Positions 26,066 to 34,816 are shown, counted from the first letter of the stretch. The stretch is 52,833 nt of DNA from Clostridia bacterium (GCA_024692685.1 JAILMJ010000008.1:1-52833), one strand, 5' to 3'. Notes: generated from the sequence alone by a model not told the origin. Program-made: numbers and translations.

Positions 26066-26596
26066 ATGACCACTCAGATACTTATAGCCGGCTTCGGCGG
26101 TCAGGGCGTTCTCTTTGCGGGAAAATTTCTCGCATACAAGGCGCTGCTCGAAAATAAGCAGCTCTCATGGCTTCCCTCATACGGCCCCGAAATGCGCGGC
26201 GGCACGGCAAACTGCAGTGTCATCATCAGCGATGAACCCGTCGGCTCTCCGATAGTTTCAAAGCCCGATGTTCTCATTGTTATGAACCTGCCCTCGCTTG
26301 ACAAGTATGAGGACGCAGTTGTACCGGGCGGCAAAATCTTTGTTGACTCCACTCTTATTGAGAGAAAGGTCAACAGAACCGATGTTGAGGTTCACTATAT
26401 CCCCGCCACAAAGCTTGCGAATGACATCAACGCGCCGACACTTGCCAATATGATAATGATAGGCAAGGTCATCAAGGAAACGGGTGTTGTTCCCTACGAT
26501 AACATTGACAAGGCGCTTGATAAGGTCGTTTCAGCCAGAAAGGCTGCTTTGAAGGAAATCAATTTCAAAGCCCTGGATACCGGTTATAACAACTGA
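26066..26596 (+). CDS. 2-oxoacid:ferredoxin oxidoreductase gamma subunit
   Basis: The 176-residue protein has the POR gamma-domain signature [15 protein letters not shown] at the N-terminus and the [10 protein letters not shown] motif near residue 48, which helps bind CoA. It follows the beta gene by 1 nt with AGGAGG. It completes the four-subunit enzyme and is the last gene before a strong terminator, so the transcript from T-box 2 ends here. Confidence 0.92.
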   Translation: MTTQILIAGFGGQGVLFAGKFLAYKALLENKQLSWLPSYGPEMRGGTANCSVIISDEPVGSPIVSKPDVLIVMNLPSLDKYEDAVVPGGKIFVDSTLIERKVNRTDVEVHYIPATKLANDINAPTLANMIMIGKVIKETGVVPYDNIDKALDKVVSARKAALKEINFKALDTGYNN

Positions 26597-26619
26597 TAAA
26601 ACAGGATATGCAAATTTAA

Positions 26620-26652
26620 GGGACCGTGAAATTCACGGTCCCTCTGTTTTTG
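26620..26652 (+). terminator. Terminator of the ligase/ilvE/oxidoreductase operon
   Basis: A perfect 9-bp stem GGGACCGTG / CACGGTCCC (26620-26628, 26634-26642) with loop AAATT is followed by TCTGTTTTTGG. Confidence 0.88.
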
Positions 26653-26702
26653 GTTGATAATCTGAAAACGCAGGAAAAGGAAGGTCAGCTCCCTCCCGCG
26701 CA

Positions 26703-27134
26703 TTATTTCTGAGTGAAACTGTCAACGGTTATGCTCAAATCGTCCGAAACGTTTATGACGGCAACATACTGCTCAATCGTGCTGTTTTCTTCAAACGAAC
26801 GGGAATATGAAAAGGTCAATGTCGCCTTGCCGGGCTTCCGTGCTTTGAAAGTATAATACTGCGTTCCGCCTACGCCCACCATATTGCCTGATTTTTTATC
26901 CGTCACATAGTCTTCTCCGGTCATTTCAAGAACACCGTCGTCACCTTCGGTTTCATAACTCCAGGTAAAGCCGGTAGAGGTATTTGCCTTGAATGAAAAC
27001 TCGACCGTCTGCTTATCGATGCGATAGCCGGCGTTGCCCACTTTAACATCGGGCTCGGGCTTACCGGAGAATAATCCGAAAGTCGCAAGAATGCTCATAA
27101 AGAAAGCCACGATTTTTTGAATGATTGATGCCAT
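26703..27134 (-). CDS. Chagasin-like (I42 family) secreted protease-inhibitor homologue
   Basis: The start at 27134 (MASIIQK) follows AAAGGAGGATG and gives 143 residues; an upstream start has no such site. A hydrophobic helix (residues 5-22) serves as signal or anchor, then a single beta-sandwich domain follows. It holds the inhibitor loops of chagasin proteins: NTSTGFTW, a GVGGTQYYTFKA loop, and a Lys/Arg-rich K-A-R-K-P-G-K segment. Characterised I42 proteins block papain-like cysteine proteases. No cysteine protease is encoded nearby, so it may protect against host or competitor enzymes. It is a single-gene unit; a TATAAT box lies upstream (about 27192-27197) with a poor -35. Confidence 0.75.
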   Translation of the reverse strand: MASIIQKIVAFFMSILATFGLFSGKPEPDVKVGNAGYRIDKQTVEFSFKANTSTGFTWSYETEGDDGVLEMTGEDYVTDKKSGNMVGVGGTQYYTFKARKPGKATLTFSYSRSFEENSTIEQYVAVINVSDDLSITVDSFTQK

Positions 27135-27274
27135 TTTTACATCCTCCTTTGACTCTTTTGCGCAAATCATTGCATTTAATATTGCATAATGATTATATCA
27201 GACATATGTTAAAAATGTGTTAACCCGGATTTAAAAATGAGTTCCGGAGCGGACGGGCGTATCAAAAGTTTGTA

Positions 27275-27303
27275 TTGATTTCCGAAGCGAAGTGATCTAT
27301 AAT
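27275..27303 (+). promoter_or_regulatory. Promoter of mcsA-mcsB
   Basis: TTGATT (27275-27280) and TATAAT (27298-27303) are 17 nt apart. No CtsR operator (tandem GGTCAAA heptads) is visible around it, unlike the usual mcsAB arrangement in Firmicutes. Confidence 0.65.
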
Positions 27304-27405
27304 TATAATAATAAATTGTCGGCTTGATACATTGCGTTCCGACGGTAATAACTGCCGGCAAATTCAATTATTATCTCTGCAAATTCCGGAAGGAGTGAAG
27401 CTTCA

Positions 27406-27924
27406 ATGCTATGTCAGAATTGCGGAAAAAATGAGGCGGGAACTCACATTAAACAAATAATAAACGGCGAAATGTCCGAACTGCATCTTTGCAGGGAATG
27501 CGCCATTCATCTCGGATACAATGATGTCTTTTCGGGTTTCAATGTTAATCTTCCGGGTCTTTTCGGCAGCTTTCTGAATGATATGCTGCCCTCTGTTTCA
27601 CCCGAAAAAACGGAAAGATGCCCCAGATGCGGCTCCACCTTCAGCGATATCGCCGGGGAGGGTAAGGCAGGCTGCTCGGAATGCTACAAAACCTTTTATG
27701 ATAAGCTTCTTCCCTCCATCAGACGAATGCATGGCGAAACAAGATATCAGGGTAAGATAAGCGCAGGCCGTGAGGCCTCAGCCGAAATACCCGACGCGGG
27801 CAACGCCGATAAAATCCGTGAGCTCAGGGAAGCAATGGATAAAGCGGTTGCCGCCCAGAATTTTGAGGAAGCAGCAAAAATCAGAGATGAAATCAAAGCG
27901 CTTGAGGGGGGTGACCGGCAGTGA
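27406..27924 (+). CDS. mcsA: McsA, zinc-finger activator of the protein arginine kinase
   Basis: The 172-residue protein has an N-terminal C-x2-C ... C-x2-C zinc knuckle (CQNCGKNEAGTH, LCRECAIHLG) and a second pair (CPRCGSTFSD, GCSECYKTF). A UVR motif lies at the C-terminus (about 135-168; REAMDKAVAAQNFEEAAKIRDEI). McsA binds and activates McsB so that it marks misfolded proteins on arginine for ClpCP degradation. The start has GGAAGGAGTG upstream. The gene overlaps mcsB by 4 nt (GTGA). Neither ctsR before it nor clpC after it is present, unlike the four-gene operon of Bacilli. Confidence 0.9.
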   Translation: MLCQNCGKNEAGTHIKQIINGEMSELHLCRECAIHLGYNDVFSGFNVNLPGLFGSFLNDMLPSVSPEKTERCPRCGSTFSDIAGEGKAGCSECYKTFYDKLLPSIRRMHGETRYQGKISAGREASAEIPDAGNADKIRELREAMDKAVAAQNFEEAAKIRDEIKALEGGDRQ

Positions 27925-28928
27925 ATAAATGGTATATGAACCCCGGCGAGCAGGATGATATTGTTATCAGCACAAGAATAAGACTTGCGAGAAACCTTGA
28001 TGATTTTCTCTTCCCCTCAAAGCTTGACGCCGCAACCAAAACGCAGATAGGCGGAATTATCAAAGACGCGCTTGACGGCTGTGAACCCGCGCTTAATTTC
28101 ACGGATATGTCTGCCCTTTCCCACCTGCAGGCAGTATCTCTTGCCGAGCGTCACATAATAAGCCCGGAATTCACTGTTCAGGCGGAAGGAACCGGTCTGC
28201 TCCTGTCGGAGGATGAAAGTGTAAGCATTATGCTTTGCGAAGAGGACCATATACGCCTTCAGGTAATGAAACCCGGACTTGACCTTGACGGAGCATACGA
28301 AGAGGCGGACTCCATCGACAATAAAGTAGACGGTAAAGTAAACTACGCCTTTGACGACGGTATAGGCTATCTTACCAGCAGCCCCTCAAACCTCGGTACG
28401 GCTATGAGGGCGTCGGTGTTCCTTCATCTGCCGGCTCTCACCGAAAACGGCCGGATATCCGACCTGGCAAACACAGTATCAAAACTCGGGCTGAGTATAT
28501 CCGGAGTTTACGGCAAAAGAAGCAGTCCGATAGGCGATATCTATCAGATAAGCAACCGGCTCACTCTCGGAATAACCGAGCAGACGGCAATATCGAACCT
28601 GCAATCAATTGTTATGCAGTTAATTGCCCAGGAGAAGACCTCCGCGCAGAGACTGCTCGAAGACACCGCGGGACAGGACAGAGTATTCAGGGCTCTCGGA
28701 ATCCTTAAAAACGCAAGGGTGCTCGGAGGCACTGAGTTTATGCAGCTCATCTCTCTGGTGAGGTGCGGCGTCGCGGGCGGATTGATTGATATTCCGATAG
28801 AAAAAATCAATACGCTTATTATCGAAATGCAGCCTGCCACTCTTTCTGTTACGAACAGCAGCATAGAAACAGTTGCTCAAAGGGATATAGCAAGGGCGGA
28901 GGCTGTCAGAAATTCACTTTCACAGTAA
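27921..28928 (+). CDS. mcsB: McsB protein-arginine kinase, with Cys-to-Ser change in the active-site loop
   Basis: The 335-residue protein starts at a GTG overlapping the mcsA stop. It is a phosphagen-kinase-fold enzyme that phosphorylates protein arginine. ATP-binding Arg motifs are seen as ISTRIRLARN (about residue 13) and the loop SPSNLGTAMRASV (about 154-166). The C-terminal RDIARA (about 323) matches the RDxxRA phosphoarginine-sensing motif. The position before PSNLGT, Cys in most McsB and in creatine kinases, is Ser154 here. In B. subtilis the equivalent Cys167 has been reported as important for kinase activity, so activity may be lowered or redox-insensitive. Other signature residues look intact. 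Confidence 0.9.
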   Translation: MNKWYMNPGEQDDIVISTRIRLARNLDDFLFPSKLDAATKTQIGGIIKDALDGCEPALNFTDMSALSHLQAVSLAERHIISPEFTVQAEGTGLLLSEDESVSIMLCEEDHIRLQVMKPGLDLDGAYEEADSIDNKVDGKVNYAFDDGIGYLTSSPSNLGTAMRASVFLHLPALTENGRISDLANTVSKLGLSISGVYGKRSSPIGDIYQISNRLTLGITEQTAISNLQSIVMQLIAQEKTSAQRLLEDTAGQDRVFRALGILKNARVLGGTEFMQLISLVRCGVAGGLIDIPIEKINTLIIEMQPATLSVTNSSIETVAQRDIARAEAVRNSLSQ

Positions 28929-28950
28929 CAAAAATAAAATACAATAATTA

Positions 28951-28985
28951 ACCGGAGCGAATATTTCCGCTCCGGTACTTTTTTA
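28951..28985 (+). terminator. Terminator after mcsB
   Basis: ACCGGAGCG / CGCTCCGGT (28951-28959, 28968-28976) form a 9-bp stem followed by ACTTTTTTATC. It sits between convergent genes and abuts the stop of the minus-strand flavoprotein. Confidence 0.85.
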
Positions 28986-29564
28986 TCTTATGAAATTTGT
29001 ATATGTCTTTTTAACCGCTCCGGGTTTCTCAATCCCAGCCTTTTTACCTGCCTCAATGCATCTGAGTATCCACGCCATATTTTTGCCGAGAACGGTCATT
29101 ATCTGCTTACCTTCCTCATCCAGCTCAACATCGGCCGGAGATGAGCCGTGGACCATATTCCAGTAACGGGATGAAACAACAGGCATTTCCGCAAAGGCGA
29201 AATATTTGCCGAGGTCATCCAGAGTTGCGGTTGTTCCCGCTCTCCTTGCCGAGGTTATGCAAGCCGCGGGCTTAAGGCGAAGATCGCTTTCGGCAACGGA
29301 AAACAGCCTGTCAAGGAAGGCAATAACCTCTCCCGTAGGCCCTGCATAGTAAACGGGTGAACCGACAATCAGAGCGTCAGATTCTTTCATCTTTTGCGCG
29401 GCATTTTTTACCGCTTCATCTATTTTTCCGTTCACGGCATCCTTGCCGATATATATGATTTCCGTATCAATATTTTCTTCATTGAGGGCTTTTGCGACAA
29501 CGGAAAGAGCAGTATATGTGCAGCCCTTTTCGCGTCTGCTTCCGTTTATCATCAGAACTTTCAT
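28983..29564 (-). CDS. Flavodoxin-like NAD(P)H-dependent FMN reductase family protein
   Basis: The 193-residue protein has the flavodoxin-fold FMN phosphate loop NGSRREKGCTYTAL at residues 7-20 and a SPVYYAGPTGEVIAFLDRL region typical of the NADPH-dependent FMN reductase/iron-sulfur flavoprotein group. The C-x2-C-x2-C cluster of true iron-sulfur flavoproteins is absent, so it probably binds FMN only. It may reduce quinones, nitro compounds or flavin. It lies 20 nt downstream of the FGGY kinase and is probably in the same transcript. The substrate cannot be told from sequence. Confidence 0.78.
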   Translation of the reverse strand: MKVLMINGSRREKGCTYTALSVVAKALNEENIDTEIIYIGKDAVNGKIDEAVKNAAQKMKESDALIVGSPVYYAGPTGEVIAFLDRLFSVAESDLRLKPAACITSARRAGTTATLDDLGKYFAFAEMPVVSSRYWNMVHGSSPADVELDEEGKQIMTVLGKNMAWILRCIEAGKKAGIEKPGAVKKTYTNFIR

Positions 29565-29584
29565 CTTTTTCTCCCTGTATCTTT

Positions 29585-31168
29585 TTAATCTGTTGAAACT
29601 GCCGCTTCCTCCGCAACAAGGCCTTTCTTATAGCCGTCGAGGAACTTGCGGAAACCGTCCTTATCCTCCTGAGAAGGAGCAATTTCAAACGAATCCATTG
29701 ATGAGAAAATCTCCTCATCCAGGAAATCTTCCAGACTTTGTCCTTCCTTCTTTGCCGCCATATAGAGGGCGAGAATCGCCTGACCCCAGGGGCCGCCTTC
29801 TCCCGCAGTCTTCATAACGGATACCGGTGCATCCAGAGCCGCTGCCATAACCGTCTGGCCGGATACGGGCGCTTTAAAATAACCGCCGTGACCGAGGAGT
29901 CTGTCAATTCTGACATTCTCCCTGTCAAGTATCTCCTTGCCTATGCCGAGAGTCGCTGCCGCAGAATAAAGTTGCATCCTTGAGAAATTCTCAAGTGTGA
30001 ATTTGCTGTCCGGTTTTCTGAAAAACAGGGGATTCCCTCTGTCAAGTCCGGTAATAACCTCACCCGAAAGATAGTTGTAGCCAATCAATCCTCCGCAGTC
30101 CTTGTCTCCTTTAAGGGCAAGCTCAAACATCTTGTCAAGCACCTTATATATACTGACATCCGCTCCCATTTCGTTGCACATACGGGTGAGCAGCTGCGCC
30201 CAGGCATCAATTTCACCGGAGCAGTTATTGCAGTGCACCATGGCAACCGGTCTGCCCGACGGAGTGGTAACCATATCTATTTCGGTATGAAGTTCGGAAA
30301 GCTTCTTTTCGAGCACAACCATCATAAATACGGAAGTACCCGCGGAAATATTACCTGTTCTTTCGGCTACGGAATTTGTTGCCGTCATACCGGTCCCTGC
30401 GTCTCCCTCGGGAGGGCAAAGAGGTATTCCCGCCTTGAACTCCCCTGTCGGGTCAAGCAGAAGAGCTCCTTCCTCTGTCAGCTTTCCGGCGCTTTCCCCC
30501 GCCGTAAGTACGGATGGCAGGATGTCATATATATCCCACGCATAATCTCCGGTGAGCTCCCTGAACGAATTTATCATAGTATTGTCATAGTCAAAGGTCT
30601 CACTGTCAATCGGGAACATTCCGCTTGCCTCACCTATGCCGACCACTCTCTCGCCGGTAAGGCGGAAATGAACATAGGCGGCAAGGGTATAAACCGCCGC
30701 AATATCCTTAACGTGCTCCTCTTTATTCAGCATTGCCTGATACAGATGCGATATACTCCATCTCTGAGGAACGTTGAAATTGAACAGAGCGCTGAGTTTT
30801 TCCGAGGCCTGCGCGGTTATTGTGTTTCTCCATGTCCTGAACTGCGCAAGCTGATTCCCGTCCTTGTCAAAGGCAAGATAGCCGTGCATCATTCCGCTTA
30901 TGCCCATTGAACCGACCGTGGTCAGTTTAACGCCGTATTTCTTCAATACATCGGCTTTGACAGCGGCAAACGCGGAACCGAGTCCCTCCCAAACCTCGTC
31001 AAGAGAATAGGTCCAGATTCCGTTTTCATAACTGTTTTCCCAGTCGAAAGAACCGGACGCAAGAGGATTCGCTTTTTCATCAATAAGAACCGCTTTTATC
31101 CTTGTCGAGCCAAACTCAATGCCCATTGCAGTCCTGCCCTCTGTAATTATGCGCTTAATGTCTTCCAT
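29585..31168 (-). CDS. FGGY-family carbohydrate kinase, xylulokinase-like
   Basis: This 527-residue protein has the actin-like ATPase fold of FGGY kinases. The N-terminal phosphate loop is GIEFGSTRIKAVL, the substrate region is MGISGMMHGYL (the M-H-G pattern of xylulokinases), and a GHGGYFKAPVSGQ segment precedes the final adenosine motif GGPWGQAILALY. It phosphorylates a ketopentose or related sugar in the cytoplasm. Xylulose or ribulose are the likeliest substrates but cannot be separated by inspection. It has its own promoter, and the flavoprotein gene follows. The ribosome site is GAGGTGCAGGC. No matching isomerase or transporter is next to it. Confidence 0.82.
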   Translation of the reverse strand: MEDIKRIITEGRTAMGIEFGSTRIKAVLIDEKANPLASGSFDWENSYENGIWTYSLDEVWEGLGSAFAAVKADVLKKYGVKLTTVGSMGISGMMHGYLAFDKDGNQLAQFRTWRNTITAQASEKLSALFNFNVPQRWSISHLYQAMLNKEEHVKDIAAVYTLAAYVHFRLTGERVVGIGEASGMFPIDSETFDYDNTMINSFRELTGDYAWDIYDILPSVLTAGESAGKLTEEGALLLDPTGEFKAGIPLCPPEGDAGTGMTATNSVAERTGNISAGTSVFMMVVLEKKLSELHTEIDMVTTPSGRPVAMVHCNNCSGEIDAWAQLLTRMCNEMGADVSIYKVLDKMFELALKGDKDCGGLIGYNYLSGEVITGLDRGNPLFFRKPDSKFTLENFSRMQLYSAAATLGIGKEILDRENVRIDRLLGHGGYFKAPVSGQTVMAAALDAPVSVMKTAGEGGPWGQAILALYMAAKKEGQSLEDFLDEEIFSSMDSFEIAPSQEDKDGFRKFLDGYKKGLVAEEAAVSTD

Positions 31169-31210
31169 GCCTGCACCTCACTCTGTTTGTTAAACACAGA
31201 TATCTTTTAA

Positions 31211-31239
31211 ATTATATAACAATCTAACTTAACCGTCAA
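31211..31239 (-). promoter_or_regulatory. Promoter of the FGGY kinase/flavoprotein unit
   Basis: On the minus strand TTGACG (31239-31234) and TATAAT (31216-31211) are spaced by 17 nt. It is divergent from the glyA promoter. Confidence 0.75.
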
Positions 31240-31281
31240 GAAAAAAGCATAAGTGCAGCTCTCTTTTATGCACTTAACCGA

Positions 31282-31310
31282 TTGACTCAAAAATCAAATG
31301 ATGATATACT
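31282..31310 (+). promoter_or_regulatory. Promoter of glyA
   Basis: TTGACT (31282-31287) and TATACT (31305-31310) are spaced by 17 nt, leaving a leader of about 27 nt before the ATG at 31344. There is no room for a riboswitch. Confidence 0.72.
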
Positions 31311-31343
31311 TTACTGGATTTATTAGGAAAGGAAGCGGTTCAA

Positions 31344-32594
31344 ATGTACGGTGATTACCTCGATACAATAAGCTTTGTTGACAAGTATGACCACGAAGTC
31401 GCCGCGGCAATGAGACTTGAACTCAACAGACAGCGCAACAATCTTGAATTGATTGCATCGGAAAACATAGTTTCCCCTGCTGTCATGGCGGCTATGGGCA
31501 GCGTTCTTACAAACAAATATGCCGAAGGTTACCCCGGAAAGAGGTATTACGGCGGCTGTGAATATGTTGACATCGTTGAAGATCTCGCTATTGAGAGAGC
31601 AAAAAAGATATTCGGAGCAGAATTTGCAAATGTTCAGGCACATTCGGGCGCCCAGGCAAATATGGCGGCTTACGCCGCTGTTGTCAAGCCCGGAGACACC
31701 GTTATGGGAATGAGCCTTGCTCACGGCGGACATCTGACACACGGAGCGTCTGTCAACGCAAGCGGAAAGCTTTATAACTTCATCCCCTACGGCGTAAACG
31801 ATGACGGTTTTATTGACTATGACGAACTTGAGACTCTGGCAAACAGGAACTCCCCGAAGCTTATCGTTGCCGGCGCTTCCGCTTACCCGAGAATCATCGA
31901 TTTTGAGCGCATAGCAAAAACAGCAAAGTCCGTAGGCGCTTACTTTATGGTTGATATGGCTCACATTGCCGGCCTTGTGGCGGCAGGCCTTCATCCCTCA
32001 CCGGTTCCCTATGCGGATATAGTCACTACAACTACGCATAAGACTCTCAGGGGCCCGAGAGGCGGTCTCATACTTGCAAAAGAAGAGCTTGGTCCGGCTA
32101 TCAATAAGGCCATCTTCCCCGGAAACCAGGGCGGTCCTCTTATGCACATAATTGCCGCAAAGGCCGTTTGCTTCGGTGAGGCACTCAAACCGGAATTCAA
32201 ACAGTATCAGCAGCAAATCGTCACCAACTGCGCCGCTCTCGCTGAGGGTCTGCGCTCAAGAAATATAAATATGGTCAGCGGAGGCACGGATAACCATTTG
32301 ATTCTTGTTGACCTGCGTTCTCTCAACATCACAGGCAAAGACCTTGAGAAGAAACTCGATGAGGTTCATATCACCGCAAACAAGAACGCCATACCCAACG
32401 ACCCCGAAAAGCCGTTTGTTACAAGCGGTATAAGGCTCGGCACCGCCGCAGTCACAACAAGGGGACTTAAGCCCGCGGATATGGACAGAATCGCGGAATT
32501 CATACTGCAATGCGCTACCGACTTTGACGGCAGGAAAGACGATATAGCAGCCGAAGTCAGTCAGATTTGCAAAAAATATCCTCTCTACGAATAA
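31344..32594 (+). CDS. glyA: Serine hydroxymethyltransferase
   Basis: The 416-residue protein has full family length and motifs. N-terminal [14 protein letters not shown], the [18 protein letters not shown] block, and the PLP lysine Lys233 in [13 protein letters not shown] are all present. It interconverts serine plus tetrahydrofolate with glycine plus 5,10-methylene-tetrahydrofolate, feeding one-carbon metabolism in the cytoplasm. The gene stands alone between its promoter and a strong terminator. The ribosome site is GGAAAGGAAG. Confidence 0.97.
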   Translation: MYGDYLDTISFVDKYDHEVAAAMRLELNRQRNNLELIASENIVSPAVMAAMGSVLTNKYAEGYPGKRYYGGCEYVDIVEDLAIERAKKIFGAEFANVQAHSGAQANMAAYAAVVKPGDTVMGMSLAHGGHLTHGASVNASGKLYNFIPYGVNDDGFIDYDELETLANRNSPKLIVAGASAYPRIIDFERIAKTAKSVGAYFMVDMAHIAGLVAAGLHPSPVPYADIVTTTTHKTLRGPRGGLILAKEELGPAINKAIFPGNQGGPLMHIIAAKAVCFGEALKPEFKQYQQQIVTNCAALAEGLRSRNINMVSGGTDNHLILVDLRSLNITGKDLEKKLDEVHITANKNAIPNDPEKPFVTSGIRLGTAAVTTRGLKPADMDRIAEFILQCATDFDGRKDDIAAEVSQICKKYPLYE

Positions 32595-32610
32595 TATCAG
32601 CTAACGGAAA

Positions 32611-32645
32611 ACCCCGTCTGTAACAAAACAGACGGGGTCGTTTTT
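32611..32645 (+). terminator. Terminator after glyA
   Basis: An 11-bp stem ACCCCGTCTGT / ACAGACGGGGT (32611-32621, 32628-32638) is followed by CGTTTTTATA. On the opposite strand it also closes the transcript of the membrane protein ending at 32644. Confidence 0.9.
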
Positions 32646-33180
32646 ATATCATCTGCCAGATAAGGAAGGCAACCCATAACACAAATATTACGCAATACTT
32701 TTCGAGAAAAGCGCCTATCCTTGTCAAAAGCATCGGTATAAAGCCGAGGATGCTGCCGATTATTTTTCTTTTCGGGTTCTTTGTGTAAGCAATGCTCCAA
32801 TAGTTCAGCACGTCCTCGGTAAGAGGGAATAAACAGCAGAGCAAAGAAGCCCCGACATAAACGCAGAGAACATAAAGTATGAACAGCGGCACGGAATCAT
32901 AAAACGTCATGCCCATATATTTGAGGTTGATAAAACCCCAGAGGAAAATGAACAAACCGGTTATGAAATTCATAAAGCCGGGTCCGGTGGCCATGAGGAA
33001 AGCCGCAAACTGTTTGCGCGCGAGGGAATGCTCAACATGACCGCAGGCTTCATCCATTCTGAGATATCCGCCCGGCTCGACGGGCAGTTTCAGCAGTTTG
33101 CAGGTCAGATGCTCCCAGAATCCGCGGAGATACGCGCCCGGAAAAACAATAAACTTTGATATAATATAAAGCCATGTCAT
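32644..33180 (-). CDS. Multi-pass membrane protein of unknown function
   Basis: The ATG at 33180 overlaps the previous stop (ATGA) and gives 178 residues; a GTG four codons earlier is too close to the AAGGAG site. About four hydrophobic helices are visible after an N-terminal amphipathic region with two cysteines and two histidines (EHLTCKLL, CGHVEH). I see no catalytic signature; an HExxH protease motif is absent. It is coupled to the upstream zinc-ribbon/TPR gene, suggesting that the two membrane proteins work together. The function is unknown. Confidence 0.6.
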   Translation of the reverse strand: MTWLYIISKFIVFPGAYLRGFWEHLTCKLLKLPVEPGGYLRMDEACGHVEHSLARKQFAAFLMATGPGFMNFITGLFIFLWGFINLKYMGMTFYDSVPLFILYVLCVYVGASLLCCLFPLTEDVLNYWSIAYTKNPKRKIIGSILGFIPMLLTRIGAFLEKYCVIFVLWVAFLIWQMI

Positions 33181-34766
33181 ATCAGATCGCACACTCCTTC
33201 CGTAAGCACCTGCTCAACGGTAACCTTGCCGCTGAGAATATCCTCCGTCTTTTCTCCTGCGGTTACTCCTTCAATGGAATCCATCATCTGATTGAGCTTT
33301 TCAAGCTTATCGGCATCTTTGATAACGCCCTTTTCCTTGCAAAGGCTTGCAACAAGGTAGCTTGTTTCATCAAGCTCCGGAGTATAGGCGGATATGTCGC
33401 CGTAATAATAGCTCCTGTAGTAAGCCTTTTCGTTTGCGTCGGATATGCTGTCAAACGCGCTTTCGTAATCACCTTCAACCAGGTAGATGAGTGCATACTG
33501 ACGGTCAAACTCGGGAATGAGGGAATACTCTTCCATTGCCTCATCAAGAAGAGCTCTTGCCCCGTCATAGTTTCTGCGGCTTCTTTCGAGGTTTATCATC
33601 AGGATATAATTATCGTCGGATTGCTTACCTTCGGTTGTGAGATTGTTTGCGCAGAACTCATCAACAAGCTTATCCGCCGCCTCAAAATCCTTTTTCCTGA
33701 TAAGGATTCTCTCCTCGGCAATGACGGGAACCTCATTGCTCAGGTCGTCTTTTTTGAGCTCTTTTATGTAATACATCGCCTCGTCATCTCTGCCGGCGGA
33801 AACGAGCTGACCAATATAATCTTCATAATAAAGCCAGGAGTAGTCTCTCTTACTCTCCTTAGCCGCCTTGTCAACACCGTCGATTAACTCAAGCCTCTGC
33901 TTAACGGTGTAGTCGCTTGACGCGGAAATATCATAAGCCATATAGTAAAACCATACCGCCGGAACATCCCCGCTTTCTTTTAAGTCAAGAATCTTCGGGA
34001 TCACTGCGCCGATTTCGGCGGGAGTGGGCTCACCCTCGTTGAGAGGGGCAACAATATCCCTGACCTTTTCTATTGCGGAGGTATATTCATCGTAAACAGC
34101 CTGACTCTCTTTCATAAACCCGTTATGCTTTATAAAAGTTGAATCATTCGGTGAGGTAAATACTCTTGCCGCATACTCGTTGGCTTTTATCGGCCCGTAC
34201 ATTTTATAAACACACTTATATACTTTGAGTCTGTATCTTGCTCCGGTAGAAATAAAGTTATCAAATGTGAAGGTGCTGCCGAGTCTGTTGCACAGGTTGT
34301 TGAAGCCGGAGACGAGGCTTGTGCCGTTTATAATCTGGCTTACCTCAATCTGCATCTCTTCAACATCGGCATAGTTTTCATACGCGCCGAACCAGATTTT
34401 TTTATCCGCGGACAAGTCGCCCTTGATAACCTGGAGTGCAGGCGCGGCAATGAGAACAGTCATTATGAATGCGAAAACAGCGCAGATGACGGCAACCACA
34501 CCCAAAATCTTAGCGGGAACGGGTATCTTTGTCCTCATCAGCTCCCTGCTGCACTTTTTGCAGTAATACTCCCCTTCTTCAATCTCGCGTTCTCCGCAGT
34601 TGGGGCATATGTTTATACCGATGTCCTCTGCGGTTTCTTCATTACCGTCAGCAGATTCCTTTGCCTCTTCGACGGCGGTTTCCGGAGTTTCCTCCGGCTG
34701 CAGAGAAGAATTTTCTTCCTGCGTATTTTCAATATCTTCGGTGAAATCCTTATTCAAATAATTCAC
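33177..34766 (-). CDS. Zinc-ribbon membrane protein with TPR-like helical repeats
   Basis: The 529-residue protein has an acidic N-terminus, then a zinc ribbon C-P-N-C-G ... C-K-K-C (about residues 54-75) and one transmembrane helix (about 88-115). A long helical-repeat region to the C-terminus resembles TPR (for example AARVFTSPNDSTF and LIYLVEGDYESAFDSI). It is probably cytoplasmic ribbon plus external repeats. The start is uncertain: GTG at 34766 is kept, but a TTG at 34757 has a better-spaced AAGGGTG. The function is unknown; it may sense or scaffold at the membrane with its coupled downstream partner. Confidence 0.68.
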   Translation of the reverse strand: MNYLNKDFTEDIENTQEENSSLQPEETPETAVEEAKESADGNEETAEDIGINICPNCGEREIEEGEYYCKKCSRELMRTKIPVPAKILGVVAVICAVFAFIMTVLIAAPALQVIKGDLSADKKIWFGAYENYADVEEMQIEVSQIINGTSLVSGFNNLCNRLGSTFTFDNFISTGARYRLKVYKCVYKMYGPIKANEYAARVFTSPNDSTFIKHNGFMKESQAVYDEYTSAIEKVRDIVAPLNEGEPTPAEIGAVIPKILDLKESGDVPAVWFYYMAYDISASSDYTVKQRLELIDGVDKAAKESKRDYSWLYYEDYIGQLVSAGRDDEAMYYIKELKKDDLSNEVPVIAEERILIRKKDFEAADKLVDEFCANNLTTEGKQSDDNYILMINLERSRRNYDGARALLDEAMEEYSLIPEFDRQYALIYLVEGDYESAFDSISDANEKAYYRSYYYGDISAYTPELDETSYLVASLCKEKGVIKDADKLEKLNQMMDSIEGVTAGEKTEDILSGKVTVEQVLTEGVCDLI

Positions 34767-34787
34767 CCTTTCCTTGCCGTTTTTTTC

Positions 34788-34816
34788 ATTATATCAATAA
34801 AACCCGTTTTATGCAA
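34788..34816 (-). promoter_or_regulatory. Promoter of the zinc-ribbon/TPR gene
   Basis: On the minus strand TTGCAT (34816-34811) and TATAAT (34793-34788) are 17 nt apart. Confidence 0.65.

Noticed and set aside
17260-26596. Amino acid fermentation (Stickland-like oxidation) as the operon's role
   Set aside because: The enzymes are reversible, but tRNA-starvation control and ATP-consuming ligases argue against it. It remains the main alternative if regulation proves different.
31323-31994. 223-codon minus-strand open frame, Cys-rich
   Set aside because: It is the mirror of glyA, whose protein is unmistakable.
32644-33180. Membrane zinc protease
   Set aside because: Histidines and acidic residues are present but no HExxH or second motif, so no catalytic claim is made.
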